Positions 1-12,400 of a stretch of 64,000 nucleotides of DNA are shown in pieces. Position 1 is the stretch's first letter. Each line of letters starts with the position of its first letter. Source of the DNA: Cliona cf. orientalis (Eukaryota; Porifera; Demospongiae; Clionaida; Clionaidae); the NCBI GenBank assembly GCA_963930775.1, contig OZ005693.1:4588001-4652000 (forward strand). The letters are read 5' to 3'. The notes beneath the pieces are model-generated. The model saw only the letters and a list, made by a program, of their open reading frames with translations, had not been told where the DNA came from and made no database searches. The position numbers and the translations under genes were made by a program.

Positions 1-354
1 TCACATGTGCAGACATGAGCATAGATAAATCTTTGGCCCTAAATAATCATGCAATGTTTATGCTAATGTCCAGCTTAGAAAACAGGAAATCGTCAAATTT
101 TTGTTGCAACATGGTACCATACCTTCAGTGTGAGGCACAATTAATCATTACAAGGGAAATATTTAAGTTGTACAGATATCCATAGTTGTAAGACCAAAGG
201 TTGTGGTATGTAGTCAAGACCATCATACTCCGAGGAATCTTAAGTTCAAAATTAATGATGCATATACGTACCTATACTTGTATTAGTGTCATTCTTTGGG
301 AATTACTAGATACTTACGTTAGCAGTCCCCACATTAAGATGCAAACCTTATTAT
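1..354. other. Intergenic, nothing recognised
   Basis: AT-rich sequence with no long reading frame and no repeat I could pair within the window. It may hold the 3' part of the minus-strand zinc-ribbon gene if the splice donor discussed there is used, but I could not identify a downstream exon. Confidence 0.4.
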
Positions 355-611
355 AATACGTGACCTGCTATGGGAAAAGGGACCATTAATTTTGGTTTGT
401 GTTTTTTGTTCGTAGTATGTAGCTTGTTGCATGTATGGAGTAATGTACTGTTCATGTATAGCTAATCCGTTCTGTTTGTGCCTAATACAAAGTTGGAACA
501 TAGGCTGTGTAGCTACTCACTACCAGCTATAGAAAGAAGGCTATTTGGGCATAAAATCGAACACTCTTGTCGTCCACAAATGGTCCCTTTTCTCATGGCA
601 GGTCACGTATT
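355..611. repeat. MITE-like element with ~33-bp terminal inverted repeats
   Basis: The left end (AATACGTGACCTGC, then an A/G-rich run GGGAAAAGGGACC) is repeated as its reverse complement at the right end, with two or three mismatches over about 33 bp. The internal ~190 bp has no coding potential. The size and structure fit a non-autonomous DNA transposon. A target duplication could not be fixed. Confidence 0.75.
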
Positions 612-723
612 TCACTTTCAAGAGTTGAAACAGCTGATAAGAGTGGGTAACAGGTGAGGTATGGGCTCCTAGATCACATGGCTTATTGTATTAAACACGG
701 AATTCTGGCTATGAATTGTGACA

Positions 724-1446
724 TTAACTTAATACCTGGTTACTGGAACCGGATGCTACTGAGAAATCGTTCACCCCTTCTGATGTCTGGTCTTCAGGAC
801 TGGGTCTTTCCTCTACTAAAGCTTTTCCAGCTTCATGAGTTTGCGCAGGGATAATTTTGGGCTCTGCCTCAGCCGGTACTGCATCACATTTGCCAGTCAC
901 TAACTTTTCTGCTTCCCTTGGCTGTTTCTGACTTAAGTCCTTTTCTGTTGAAAGTGTTTCATCTTTGGCAAGTTCTGCCAGAGGTGTAGAATCACCACTT
1001 TCTTCTACCTCAGTTGACTTGGATGGGCCATCAGCATCTTCAACGGCAGAAGCATGCTGTTCAATTGTAGAGTCATGCACTTCTCCCTGATCAGCATGAC
1101 TTGCATTGGGATTATCAGCTACCATAGTATTTTCATGGCCATTCGATATCACAGTACTTTCATGGCCATTCGAGGTGAACCCGTTGGTAGACGAACCATT
1201 CAAGGTCGGTTCACCGTCAGCTTGCTCCAGCTTGACTCTCGGGCAGGCGCATTTGGGACAGAAGTTGAATTCAATCCCACCTGCGAATGCTGAGAAATCG
1301 AAACCACACTTGGTGCACCGTTCGGGCAGTTGCGACTCAGACATCTCTTGAGATAGGTACGTCCGTACTATATCATCTATGGTACAGTGTATGCGATTGA
1401 TCGTTACACCGTGTGTATGTGGGTGGACTCCCAAATATTTAAACAT
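724..1446 (-). CDS. Zinc-ribbon protein with a long acidic, low-complexity tail
   Basis: The 240-aa frame has one treble-clef/zinc-ribbon-like motif near the N-terminus, C44-T-K-C47 then C63-P-K-C66 with a 15-residue spacer. It is followed by ~170 residues rich in E, S, T, A and D with two near-copies of SNGHE(S/N)T. I do not recognise the family; the tail looks disordered. The gene is divergent from GALK2, with 46 bp between the two start codons. The last codons read across AACCAG/GTATTA, a good splice-donor match, so the real transcript may leave this frame at about 736 and continue to the left in exons I could not find. The C-terminal residues are therefore uncertain. The function is unknown; binding of one zinc ion is inferred from the cysteine spacing only. 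Confidence 0.6.
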   Translation of the reverse strand: MFKYLGVHPHTHGVTINRIHCTIDDIVRTYLSQEMSESQLPERCTKCGFDFSAFAGGIEFNFCPKCACPRVKLEQADGEPTLNGSSTNGFTSNGHESTVISNGHENTMVADNPNASHADQGEVHDSTIEQHASAVEDADGPSKSTEVEESGDSTPLAELAKDETLSTEKDLSQKQPREAEKLVTGKCDAVPAEAEPKIIPAQTHEAGKALVEERPSPEDQTSEGVNDFSVASGSSNQVLS

Positions 1447-1492
1447 TAATTAACATTCAACGAGCCACACCCCCAAATTTTGCTCACGCAAG
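1447..1492. promoter_or_regulatory. Putative bidirectional promoter / shared 5' leaders
   Basis: Only 46 bp separate the start codons of the divergent zinc-ribbon and GALK2 genes, so the two must share a core promoter or have overlapping leaders. The gap contains a CACCC-type box (GCCACACCC), of the kind bound by KLF/Sp factors, and a TTAATTAA-like AT stretch. A similar CCACACCC motif lies just upstream of P450 genes A and B. The regulatory role is inferred. Confidence 0.5.
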
Positions 1493-2938
1493 ATGGCCGA
1501 CACCAATCCGCCCTCAAAAAAGTCGCGCACGGAAGAAAGCGCTTCTCCTCCCGTCTTCTCGTCCTCAGAGGAGCTGAGTCAAGGGAGCCAGGTCAACAGA
1601 GCACGCTATGACAATCTCATCTCGAGCTTCGAAGCGAAATACGGTCGGAAACCCGAGTTTCTAGCTCGGGCCCCTGGGAGGGTGAATATCATTGGAGAGC
1701 ATATCGACTACTGTGGCTATGCCGTGTTGCCAATGGCCATTGAGCAGGACGTCACGATTGCCTGCTCCACTAATGACAGGGGTGAACTCAATTTTGGAAA
1801 CGTTAATGACTCACAGTATCCTAACCACACATGCCTGGTTGAAGGCTTCACCATCGATGGGCACACTTGGTACAATTACTTGCTGTGTGGTTTCAAAGGG
1901 ATAATTGAGAGTCTCAACTTGAGCTCGCCAACTGGAATGGATATACTTGTCGATGGTAATATCCCGCCAAGTGCTGGCCTCTCAAGCTCGTCCGCCCTAG
2001 TCTGCTGTGCAGCTCTGACTGCAGCATACGCAAACAAGGTCAACCTGCCAAGCAAGAAAGATTTTGCTGAGCTGTGCGCTAAGTGTGAGAGGTACATAGG
2101 GACAGAGGGTGGTGGGATGGACCAAGCAATCAGCTTTCTTGGTGCTGAAAGCAAAGCCCTGATGATCGAATTCAACCCCATTCGTCCAACTGTGGTCAAA
2201 GTTCCCCAAGGTGTCCGATTCATCATAGCCAATTCGCTCGTCCTCGAGGACAAAGCAGCATCCTCTGCTCAATTTAATGTGCGAGTGGCTGAGTGCCGTT
2301 TGTCAGCACAGGTCATCGCCAAGATCAAAGGGAAAGACTGGAAACAAGTGCGAAAACTGCTGACTTTGCAGGAGTCCCTTGGCCTTCCCCTGAGTGAGAT
2401 GGCGAGTGTTGTTCACGATGTCCTCCACCCAGGGGAATATACACGCGATGAACTGTGTAAGATCCTGGAGATAACTGATGAAGAACTTCAGTCAGAGTGT
2501 CTTAATGAGAAGACAAAAGCGGTTGGATCATTCAAACTCCACGATCGAGCTCTGCACGTTTTCGAGGAGGCTAATCGTGTGTACGTCTTCAAGGACACTG
2601 CAAATACAGCTTGTGGTGATGCTAACATTCCCGAGACCCTTGGAAAGCTCATGGACGACAGTCACAAGAGCTGCTCACAGTTATACCAATGCAGCTGTAC
2701 AGAATTGGATGAGCTTGTGGCCGTGAGCAAATCTGCCAGTGCTCTGGGTTCTCGACTAACCGGAGCTGGGTGGGGAGGATGCACTGTATCACTGGTTGCC
2801 GAGGAGACTGTGGAAGCCTTCCTTGAAAAAGTTAGGGCAGATTTTTACGAAAAAGATTTAGCAAGGATGGGAAAAGTGGCTACTAGTCTATTTGCCACAA
2901 AGCCTGGCCCTGGAGCAGCGCTCTGCAACATAAATTAA
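1493..2938 (+). CDS. GALK2: N-acetylgalactosamine kinase / galactokinase-like (GALK2), intronless
   Basis: A cytosolic GHMP-family sugar kinase of 481 aa (human GALK2 is 458 aa). Residues 62-76 form the galactokinase signature GRVNIIGEHIDYCGY. The DYCGY ending is the form I associate with GALK2 rather than GALK1. The ATP-binding GHMP motif (PPSAGLSSSSA) is at ~158-168, the catalytic-base segment GTEGGGMDQAISFLG puts the aspartate at 210, and the glycine-rich third motif (TGAGWGG) is near 422. GALK2 phosphorylates GalNAc, and galactose at high concentration, at C1 in the salvage pathway. The first ~35 residues are a charged, low-complexity extension. The frame is continuous with no intron, unlike the P450 genes next door, so it may be an old retrocopy or have lost its introns. 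The methionine chosen is the first after the divergent promoter. Confidence 0.93.
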   Translation: MADTNPPSKKSRTEESASPPVFSSSEELSQGSQVNRARYDNLISSFEAKYGRKPEFLARAPGRVNIIGEHIDYCGYAVLPMAIEQDVTIACSTNDRGELNFGNVNDSQYPNHTCLVEGFTIDGHTWYNYLLCGFKGIIESLNLSSPTGMDILVDGNIPPSAGLSSSSALVCCAALTAAYANKVNLPSKKDFAELCAKCERYIGTEGGGMDQAISFLGAESKALMIEFNPIRPTVVKVPQGVRFIIANSLVLEDKAASSAQFNVRVAECRLSAQVIAKIKGKDWKQVRKLLTLQESLGLPLSEMASVVHDVLHPGEYTRDELCKILEITDEELQSECLNEKTKAVGSFKLHDRALHVFEEANRVYVFKDTANTACGDANIPETLGKLMDDSHKSCSQLYQCSCTELDELVAVSKSASALGSRLTGAGWGGCTVSLVAEETVEAFLEKVRADFYEKDLARMGKVATSLFATKPGPGAALCNIN

Positions 2939-3062
2939 TTAGCTTGAACAGACTGCTATTACTGGCTAGCTAGCTAACTGAATACCTGTGTTTTATTTTA
3001 ATTATGAATATTAATATTCCATAATGATTATTGTGATAATAAAAATAATATTTTTATGCATA

Positions 3063-3265
3063 GGCCATATAAAAGAACTTACTTGATTCTCATCCACCTT
3101 TTCCAAAAAATAGGGGCGGGAGGAGGCATTTTTTTTACTCATCAGGACACTAGAAAGTGGAGCATATTTTCGAGACATTTGGTAAAGGGTCGATACTGCG
3201 CATGCGCGATAGCAATAAAATTCATCGAGGCGGATGAGAATCAAGTAAGTTATTTTATATGGCCA
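3063..3265. repeat. MITE-like element with ~35-bp terminal inverted repeats
   Basis: The left end GGCCATATAAAAGAACTTAC, followed by TTGATTCTCATCC, is mirrored at the right end (GGATGAGAATCAA, then GTAAGTTATTTTATATGGCC). There is one clear mismatch and one small difference over ~35 bp. It lies between GALK2 and the 3' end of P450 gene A, and the corresponding B flank at ~13.98 kb lacks it. Confidence 0.8.
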
Positions 3266-3410
3266 TAATAATAATTATTACACCAGAACAGTATTATGAT
3301 ATGGTGACAACCACACAAAAAATAACGTATACGTACTACAGTGCATGCTAGCGTCAGCAATAATAATTATTATTATTAATGTCAGCAGTATACATGACAT
3401 ACTTAGTCTA

Positions 3411-6400
3411 TCACATTCTCTTCTCAACTATGCAGTGCATGGGGCCCTTGGGTCGTATTGTTACGCTTTGAAAGAGCTCTATTTGATAATCTTGAGGAAG
3501 CTGGACACTGTAGGCTTGCAGCAGCCGCGCCAAGATCAACTTAGCCTCCATCTATTGTAAATACCAACTTTTATTGATTATAATTTCATAGCTATAACAA
3601 GTCTTACCATTCCAAAGTTCTTTCCGATGCACGTACGAGGACCAACAGAGAACGGGAAGTATATGAATGAACTTGGCCTATACAAACAGAGCATTATCAC
3701 CACTGCAATAACACTGTAGTTGAGATTCCCACTGCCCCACTCCCCTCCCCCCCCCCCCCCCCCCCCCCCCACTGGTACCACTGTAACATGTACATTGATT
3801 AAATTTTGTCCTATAATAATATTACTATAATACCAGCGATGTCGCCAGGGGGGGGATTCATGTTGGTTCATTTGCTCCCAATCCATGCACCTGTGCACCC
3901 AACCTATGTATGTGTACTTTAGTATTGTTCACCTATAGCCTGTCACAGTATGCCACACTGTACATGTCACAGCCAATAATGTAACATGTCATGTATAATA
4001 ATAATACAGTCTACATCTACATGAAATAGCACATAATAAGCTATTACACTATTAATAGTACTACATTATACTATAGTGCACTTCTGCTAGCTTTGTGCCT
4101 GCACGAGTGAACCCCGAATATACGAGAGATAGGAAGCGATTTTATTACATTCTGAGTCTTAATAAATTCGGCCAACCTATGATGAAAGGTAATTAATGAT
4201 GAAATTGCTGTTCAAAATGTTTAGCTCGCATGACAGGGTGTTGGGACCAAGAATTCAAATCTAGCGAGCAAGGGACTAGACTATAATATTATTATTATGG
4301 TGATTCTCTCAGTTAGCTTTCTTTGGCGAGCTCACACATTTGGGGGATTTCCCTGTTCAGTCTAGCACATGGCAGATAGAGGTCATGTCTGAATCAACCG
4401 GGTAAAGCCACGCACACCCCAATATGCGCAGCTTGTCCGGTTGATAGTGGCAGTGTACGTACATGCAGTGAGTAGCGTTGCCAGTGTGTAATATTATTAT
4501 AATATACTTTCATGAGGGACGAGGGATGTAGTAAATTTTTCATAATAATTATTATGTACTTGCATATAATATTAATGATTATTATTATGTTTGTGCAGTC
4601 GTTTGTTGTTTGTGGGGTAATCATTTCTGTGAGGAGAGAGTTAAAATTAATTTTGAATGCGTAAGGTAATGGTCATCATCTGCATACAATTGCATGTGAT
4701 TGACCACCCCTTGTGATCTGAGTGCATGGAGTGCATGAGATGATCTAGATAGTGCAGGCCGAGGTGTAGGCAAAGACATGAAACTGGAAAAGGTGAGTGC
4801 TGGACCACTATGGCAAGGCTCAGGTCCACAACTAACACCACTTGTAGATGTAGCTATACACTTCACTAAAAGCTAGTATGAAGGTGCATGGAAGCTTTTC
4901 CCGACTCGCATGCAGGTACTTGGACTCATGATGGTCATAGCTAGCATGTAGACTGCACTATTACTGTACATCACTGGACTACTATAATAGCAATCTATGA
5001 TACTTTCACTCTTGCTGTAGCTTCTCTGGCCTAGCTAGGCTATTCCTCATGTAACTGACTGACATCCTATTGTACGTAGCGCATGTAGTCTGGCTATGCC
5101 TGCATGCTTTCAAAGAAATCTTTACTTTAGCGAAGGCTCGCCCCGCACAGATGATTTTGATTATCACTAGTAATATTATTGATCTGCATCAAGCACACAA
5201 CGTGATAGCTTACTTTGGTCTCTCTGGAGAAAATCGTTCAGGATCAAATACCAGAGGATCATCAAAGTTTTCTGGTAATCGATGAATTACGTAACTATTA
5301 AACTGAAAAAGAAGGAAATATAATTATTACAGTAAATCACAATAATTATTATCATTCGTCTAGTAGGCGAATCAATCAAAATTAATGGGCCGCTTAAAAA
5401 CCTGCAAACAGCCAAGTAATTGACTTGAAGACAATAAAAACGTGCTAATATTACACAAAATTTGTAAATTTTGCCCAACAATAATATCATGAGGCGATAT
5501 TGTGTAGAATCATTAGGAAAACCAGAGGAAGCCATAATGTCATGAGACCTTGAGCTTAATTTTAGACAACGCAGGCACAGGAAATTGACTGATTTATTCA
5601 GGATCATAATTAATAATTATAGTGCTTGGCTGATGCAAATAATTATTGGGTATATTATGATTAAAAAAATTACATGCTACACAATTATCGCTAAACATCC
5701 AGCCACATTTCCAGCTTTTTCAATGTTACAACTGGCTGGGAATTGGGCTGGATGAGAGGATAATATTATTACTATTAATTTTGCAACCAGCATACTCACA
5801 ACTAGTTCAGTTCCAACTGGAAGGTCGTAAATACCCACTCTACATGGTTCTTCTGTATGCCTCCGTGTGCCAGGAGCAACTGGGTAGATTCTCAGGGTTT
5901 CAAGTATGACCTATAATAATATTAGCTTTTACACTATACCATGGTAGCCATTTGTTAATTACTGTAACATAACTACCTGTTGAAGATAGGTTAACTTCTC
6001 AAGATCATCAGCAGTTAACTCAGTTCTACCACCAAGAACCTCAGAGATCTCATCCAAAACCCTAATAATAATAGACCAGTATGGTGTAAGTACAGTCTAC
6101 CTTCAATGCCTCAATTACAGAGATGAAGTGGACAGAAGATGCTCGATAGTGAGATATAATAACAAATAATACATCGATGCTTTAATCATAGAGATGAACT
6201 CAACACCTCCTGGCAGGTGCGGGAATGGTAACCATGCATGCGATAAGCAAAACACGTGCAGTTCGACCAGCCATTGCTACATTACACTTGTCAGATCGAG
6301 AAAGTACTAACTTGAAGAATTTGCTAGATACACGCATAAAATTAATTACTCTATACTGATTTTCAAGACCAGAAAGCTACTGAGATCTCACCATAGTTTC

Positions 6401-9400
6401 CACCATAACTACCGTACTAACTCAATTATCTTAATAATAATTTTGTTCGGTGTTAAATAGAAAGTAAATAAATTCGGCCAATGGCTTGAAATAGAGCGGA
6501 TCTGGTAAAAAAAATGGAGAAAGCACTAGCGACAAAGAAACAGCAGTCGATGTCCAACTATAGGTTTATCGTCGTCACCAGTAACACTGAGCGATCGCAA
6601 AATAATCGCCGTCAGTGTAAGTCCCTGTCACTTTTCTGCTCTTAGCTAGATGCTGTCCAAGATGTGGTAGCCACACTCCTTGATAAACATGGAAGAGTTA
6701 TGTCAAGCTCCTGCCATGCCATAGCACGTGGCAGTTCGGTTGATTAGAGCAGGTGAGAAAACTTGAAATTCAAGATGTTCGAGGAATTAGGAAGGAAATA
6801 AATTACTTAAACCTGCTGTTCGGGTTATTAGAATGTTCGAATAATTAGAGCAAGTATGGTATACCTCGATCACAGAAGGTCAATTACTATAAATAATATA
6901 CTGCATGGGTTATAATGTACTATAACTATATACTATGCAGGTCTAACATGCATTTACCTAGCGAGGACATTAGGATGCTTATTTAGCAGATAAATGGCAA
7001 ACGAACAAGTGTTGGATGTTGTCTCCTGACCTGTAGATGTGTACAATAATTATTACACGTTCAGATACATGCATGTCAAAATTATTATTACCTGCCACAT
7101 AAAAAGTGATAAAATCATCAACCAAGTCTTCCATATCCATCAAATCATTGATTTCTATAATTAAGAGAATTTTAACTACCACAATATTCTATTGCTGAAG
7201 GGTAACTACATCACTCACTTACTTGCTGTTTTGAGAATGCACGTCAAGATATCATGAGGAACCGTTTGGCCTTCTTCTAGAGCTTTGATCCTTTTCTGAA
7301 TACAGTCTCTGCCAATGGCCCTCAAAGCTCGCACTGCCTCACGATAGCCTTCCATTACATAGGGGTGCAGGTACTGCACGTGATAACAATGTGCACATTC
7401 ACCACTATAGTGTTAATGAAACTGAGAAGACACCAAAAGGGCGAGGCTCAATCAGAATGACTACCATATCCTTTGCACATGTGCTAACGATTAACAATAA
7501 TTATTGTCATAATGCTAGTAATTTTGCCATCAGTTCTACAATTTTTATGCTGCAAACTTTACTTTGAGGAATATTATCACAGTGGTGTATGAGTAGATGG
7601 TTTGATAAACTTTTCCCAAACAAAAATCTCAGCATAATAGTTTAACTTACTGGTAACAAAGGCTCAAAAGTAGCCCTTCCAAACCCTTCCAGTGCATGCG
7701 TCAGCAGGAATAAGAGACTTCCATTTCCCTTGGCATACTTCAGTCCAGTATACTTCTGCATATCTTTAAAATCATCCCCAAATGCAACCTAAGGTACATA
7801 CAAACACACTTGAATTGCATAATGTTTGCGTAAGGACCATTGTCATCTTTTTCAAAAGATGGCCCAATGATGTACATGTATGTAAACCTTAGCTACCGAG
7901 GTAACTTACTCTACATGTACATGTATGTAGAGCATATTATTGTTATGATACTAGTGTCATGCAATGGGCTCTTCCATTTAATAAGCATACACCCCCTATG
8001 GATGACTGCTAACGAATGTCCAGGGGGGTATTTTGAGGCTTGTCCAGGGGGGTAAAACACTGATTTTAATGAAGGGAAGGGGGGTATTTTGGTCAAATTT
8101 AATTTTGTCTAGGGGTGAAACGATCACTAATTGTGGTGTCCAGGGGGGCACTTTGCTCCTTTAGGTGATTTCCCTTCCATAAATTAATGCATTAATTTGT
8201 GTCCAGGGGGAACAAAACTTGATTTGATTAATAATCCAGGGGGAGTAGTAATGTTCTTAATTATGTCTTGGGGGAACAGTGACCTAATTAACGACTGTCT
8301 AGGGGGGATGATTGCTAGTTAATTATGTCCAGGGGTTAAATTTTCCTCACTGGTCATCCATAGGGGGTGTTGGCTATTAAATGGAATAGCCCAATGTTTG
8401 TAATGGGGTGAGGCGGAGCTCAAGTAGATCACCAAAACTTAAGCAGTGACATAGATTTAAGCTGATCATGACAGTTATAACTAGAGCTGTAGAGCACATA
8501 TCCTGCGCACATTATTACTTGACGATCCTTTCCAATGCTGAGCTTGATCGCATCGGTGTGTCCGATATACCACAGGCATGTTGAATAGAAATGCACGATT
8601 TATAGCGTTAGTAAGCCTTTTCAAACAATTCTAAGCACGTACAAGCCAGTATAATTATTATCTACCAATTGGTTACGCATATAGCATGCACAGAAGCCTA
8701 GAACGCAAATTTTCATACCAAACTAATTTCTTTACCCCTTGCGTATGCACGCGGGGTAATTAGCTCTTTAGAGCCTTGTACCAATGCAAGCTCTTAAGTA
8801 TTCCTCCTGACAGTGAGGCCACCCTCCATTTGATGTGCTGGTGAACCTACTTCCCTCAGTTCTCTCTGGTTTATACAGTATTTGATAGTCGTACCAGTAT
8901 GTGACCGTTCCGTAATATCATAGAATTGGTGGACTCTATAGGTAGGGATGGCCCGAATATGACATATGAAGGGCTGAGAGCCATAGTGGGCTAACCCACA
9001 AATGTTGAATTAGCCCCCCGAATCTTGAAAATATGTTTAAAATGTGTTTCATAAGCTACAGAAAATTCACATTTCTGAAAATTTCAGGAACTTGGTAGAG
9101 TACAATGTATGGTTTTTAGTCCATTTTTGGGCTTTTTAGACAATTCCCCACATTTAATTTGGGGTTAGCCCACTATGGTTCTCAGCCCTTCATATATATT
9201 ATAAAAACGTTAATAACTCAGAGCAATTTAAATTTCAAGACTTTTAACTATGATCTGTACCAGAATACCTATCTATCATGCCCCCCACATATCCATGGAA
9301 ACAATCACAGGTATATATGCCTGAATCAGCTGTGTAAAAAATAACCGGCCACTGTATGGTTAATGACGAACTAATGAGAAACATGGCTATAACTCTTGCA

Positions 9401-12400
9401 TGCTCACGCAACTTCGGCTCATCATTCTGGATACAATACGCCTATTGATAATGAATTTGAGAGTTAGACTAATGGGGAATCATGTCAGATGACATAATGC
9501 CATTGATGAAGTATCCTGGAATAAAAGAATAGAATCAAGCATAAAAATAATGAAATTGAAGGATGAATTAGGGATGGAAGGGTAAAAAAGTACACAAACA
9601 AGATTTATAGGGATAATCACATCCACATTATACATCCCTATGCTTGCTTTTTGAGTAAGTGCAGGAATAAACTAACCGGGCAGTAATGCGACCGTCAATA
9701 GTCAACCTACCCTACGAGTTATAACAAAAGGGAATAGCATGAATTTCTCTCACGTGCATACAAGATTCAAGTCAAGGATAGCACCAACGTATCATCGTCA
9801 ATAGGCACATGAAAATCGAGATGATAATTGAGAAAAGTAAGCATAAGGATGTACAGTGGATGTGATTATCACTACAAATCTTGTTTGTGTACTTTTTGGC
9901 CCTTCCATCCCTACTTCATCCTTCATTGTTTCTTTGGCACAGACCAGTATTCATATTATATTATATGTAGGGCCCACTCTGAGTCAGGCTTAATTGTCAA
10001 TAATTTGGGTCACTGTGGTTCACATTAATTTTAAACTTATTTTCCCCTTACTTTACTGATAACGTTGAGAGTAAGAAGGGAAAACTCATCTCGAAGAGAT
10101 ACTGGGGTCTTGGCAAGGGCAGATGATTCCAAGTTGTCCAGAAATTTATCCACACACTGGTTAATCTCTGGAACTAAATCCTTAAGATAGCTGTATAAAA
10201 AAAATCAGAATACATAAGCAATAGTATGAAAAATCATTGTAATATTGAAACCGTGGGAGTGGCCTAGGAATGAGGCTAGCCCTAAGTGCTGGAAGAGTAT
10301 TGTTATAATCCATACTTTATCTACCAAGTTGCACAACCACAGGGTAAGTTCCTATAATTATTACACCTATAGATGCAGCACACTCATGTTATGAGTACTC
10401 CTATTCTACTGTAGTAGTTAACTCCTCTTACCGTTTAGCCAAGTGCGTATAAATGATTGATTGTATACATGTAAATTAATATTATGTAAATTCTCAGCAA
10501 TATGAAATTCTGCAGATGCAGCATGCAGGGTATATGCTCTACAGAGCTCTAGTTGTAGCTGTTATCCTGACCTTTTGGTAAAAGCAGGATCATACAGTCG
10601 CCGTTTTGGACTCCATTCATCATAGTGAGTAACAGTTACCAGTCCATTACCAAGAAATCTATACACCACCATGAAATACTTCAAATTAGTTACATTTCTG
10701 TGTTATAATGTACAATTATACCTTTGTCCACTCAGAATAACAAAGTGGCCATATGAAGCTTTCGGTATCTTCGTGTTCATAAGAAGTGCCTAGAATGAGG
10801 TACAAAGATAGGTCACAAAGGCTTGAGTCATTTCAAGGCTAAGGAGCAGTATATGTAGTACACGTAATGGTATAAAGACTTGCGTGATTGTACCACAAAA
10901 CGTACTTTTGTTAAGGATGGATTGACCAGGTTTAATAAGGCACTGTATCAGCATAATTAAATGATGCTTTCTTCTGGGCAGGAAAATGGGAGATTCTGTA
11001 TACATGCTCCGCATATTGCGGCTTTGTGACATCAGGATCATGCCACTTACCCGTGCCTGCATGACCGGTTGGTATAGCACTGCACCTGCGATCGGGCGAG
11101 AGAGCTAGTGAGATCGATATTGCAAAGATACTGAGCAATGCAAAAGTGTCAGTTTGTTTCTCTTTTCGATATCTTCATTTCTTACCTTCCATCATAAGGT
11201 GCATAAGGCTCGATTGAACGACAACCGTGGGCATGGTAGGTGCCATGTGGCCAGCGATACTCCCCGCACTTGACGTACATTATGCAGTTGATTTCAAATG
11301 TTTCTGAAAATTGTAACACGCAGGCCTTATATCCTGATAAAGTTTAAGTAATTAGTGTGTCAATTGGCCACGCACAGCTACTAGCAAGTGATATCCCCTG
11401 AATGAAGCATGCCCAAGAAATCTCTAATATTAATTTGACCCTGATAATGGCTCGCAGTTCACATTGGATGAGTTCACCACTTTTATGAAGATCAACAGAA
11501 TAAAGCACATTAAGATCGAGTGCGCCGTACCACCCGGCTACAAATGGACTCGCAGAACGATTTGTACAGTCTCTGAAGCAAGCTCTTAAGACGAGTTTGA
11601 GTGGTGATAAAACACTAAGTCCGCATCATCGACTATCCAATTTCCTCCTAACCTATCGATTGTCTCCACATGCTACGACAGGAGTGACTCCTTGCTCATT
11701 GTTTCTCAAAAATCGGATTCACACTTGTTTCAATCTCCTAAAGCCTAATCAAGAGGCACGTGTAACTGAGAAGCAGTCACAGCAGAAAGCTGATCACAAC
11801 CAGAGTGCCAGGAGGCGCCAGTCCAGGTTGGCCAAAGTGTTATGGCTAGGAATCTTCGTCCTGGACCCAAGTGGGTATCTGGAGTCATTGTGCAGAGCCT
11901 TGGATCGCTATCTTTCCTCATTAAGATGAGAAATTATGGACAGACCTGGAGACGACATGTGGATCATCTTAAGAAATTCCACACTAATCCCAAAACTGAG
12001 AATAGAGATGGGAACTCTGACTCAGATACTGACAGCTGGGAGCTACCCAGTAGTACACCCTCAAATACTCCAGAAAACACAGATTCAGGAGATGCTGCAA
12101 GAAATTCTGATCCTGGCGTCGAACCTGCTCCATCAGATGAACTACCAAACACTTTTGAGAATGAGGCTGACGAAGCTGAGGCCTCTTTAGGAACTTTTTG
12201 ATGTTATCCATCCAGAGCTCACCATCCTCCTGATTATTACAGTCAGCAAATTTTTGGGAAATTTGATTGCATCATCTCTCCTTATTTGAGTTGTATACCT
12301 TATGATTTAGTGTGGGGAGTGTAGTATGGTTAATTGTTACTTTTAATTTCCTCATTCTATTCTTATGTTATCTTAGCGTGCACCGCCCATGCTTTGTATT

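Noticed and set aside
1876-2272. Minus-strand frames of 91 and 125 aa opposite GALK2
   Set aside because: Antisense shadows of the conserved kinase frame.
11964-12211. Minus-strand frames over the Ty3/gypsy fragment
   Set aside because: Antisense shadows of the acidic integrase tail.
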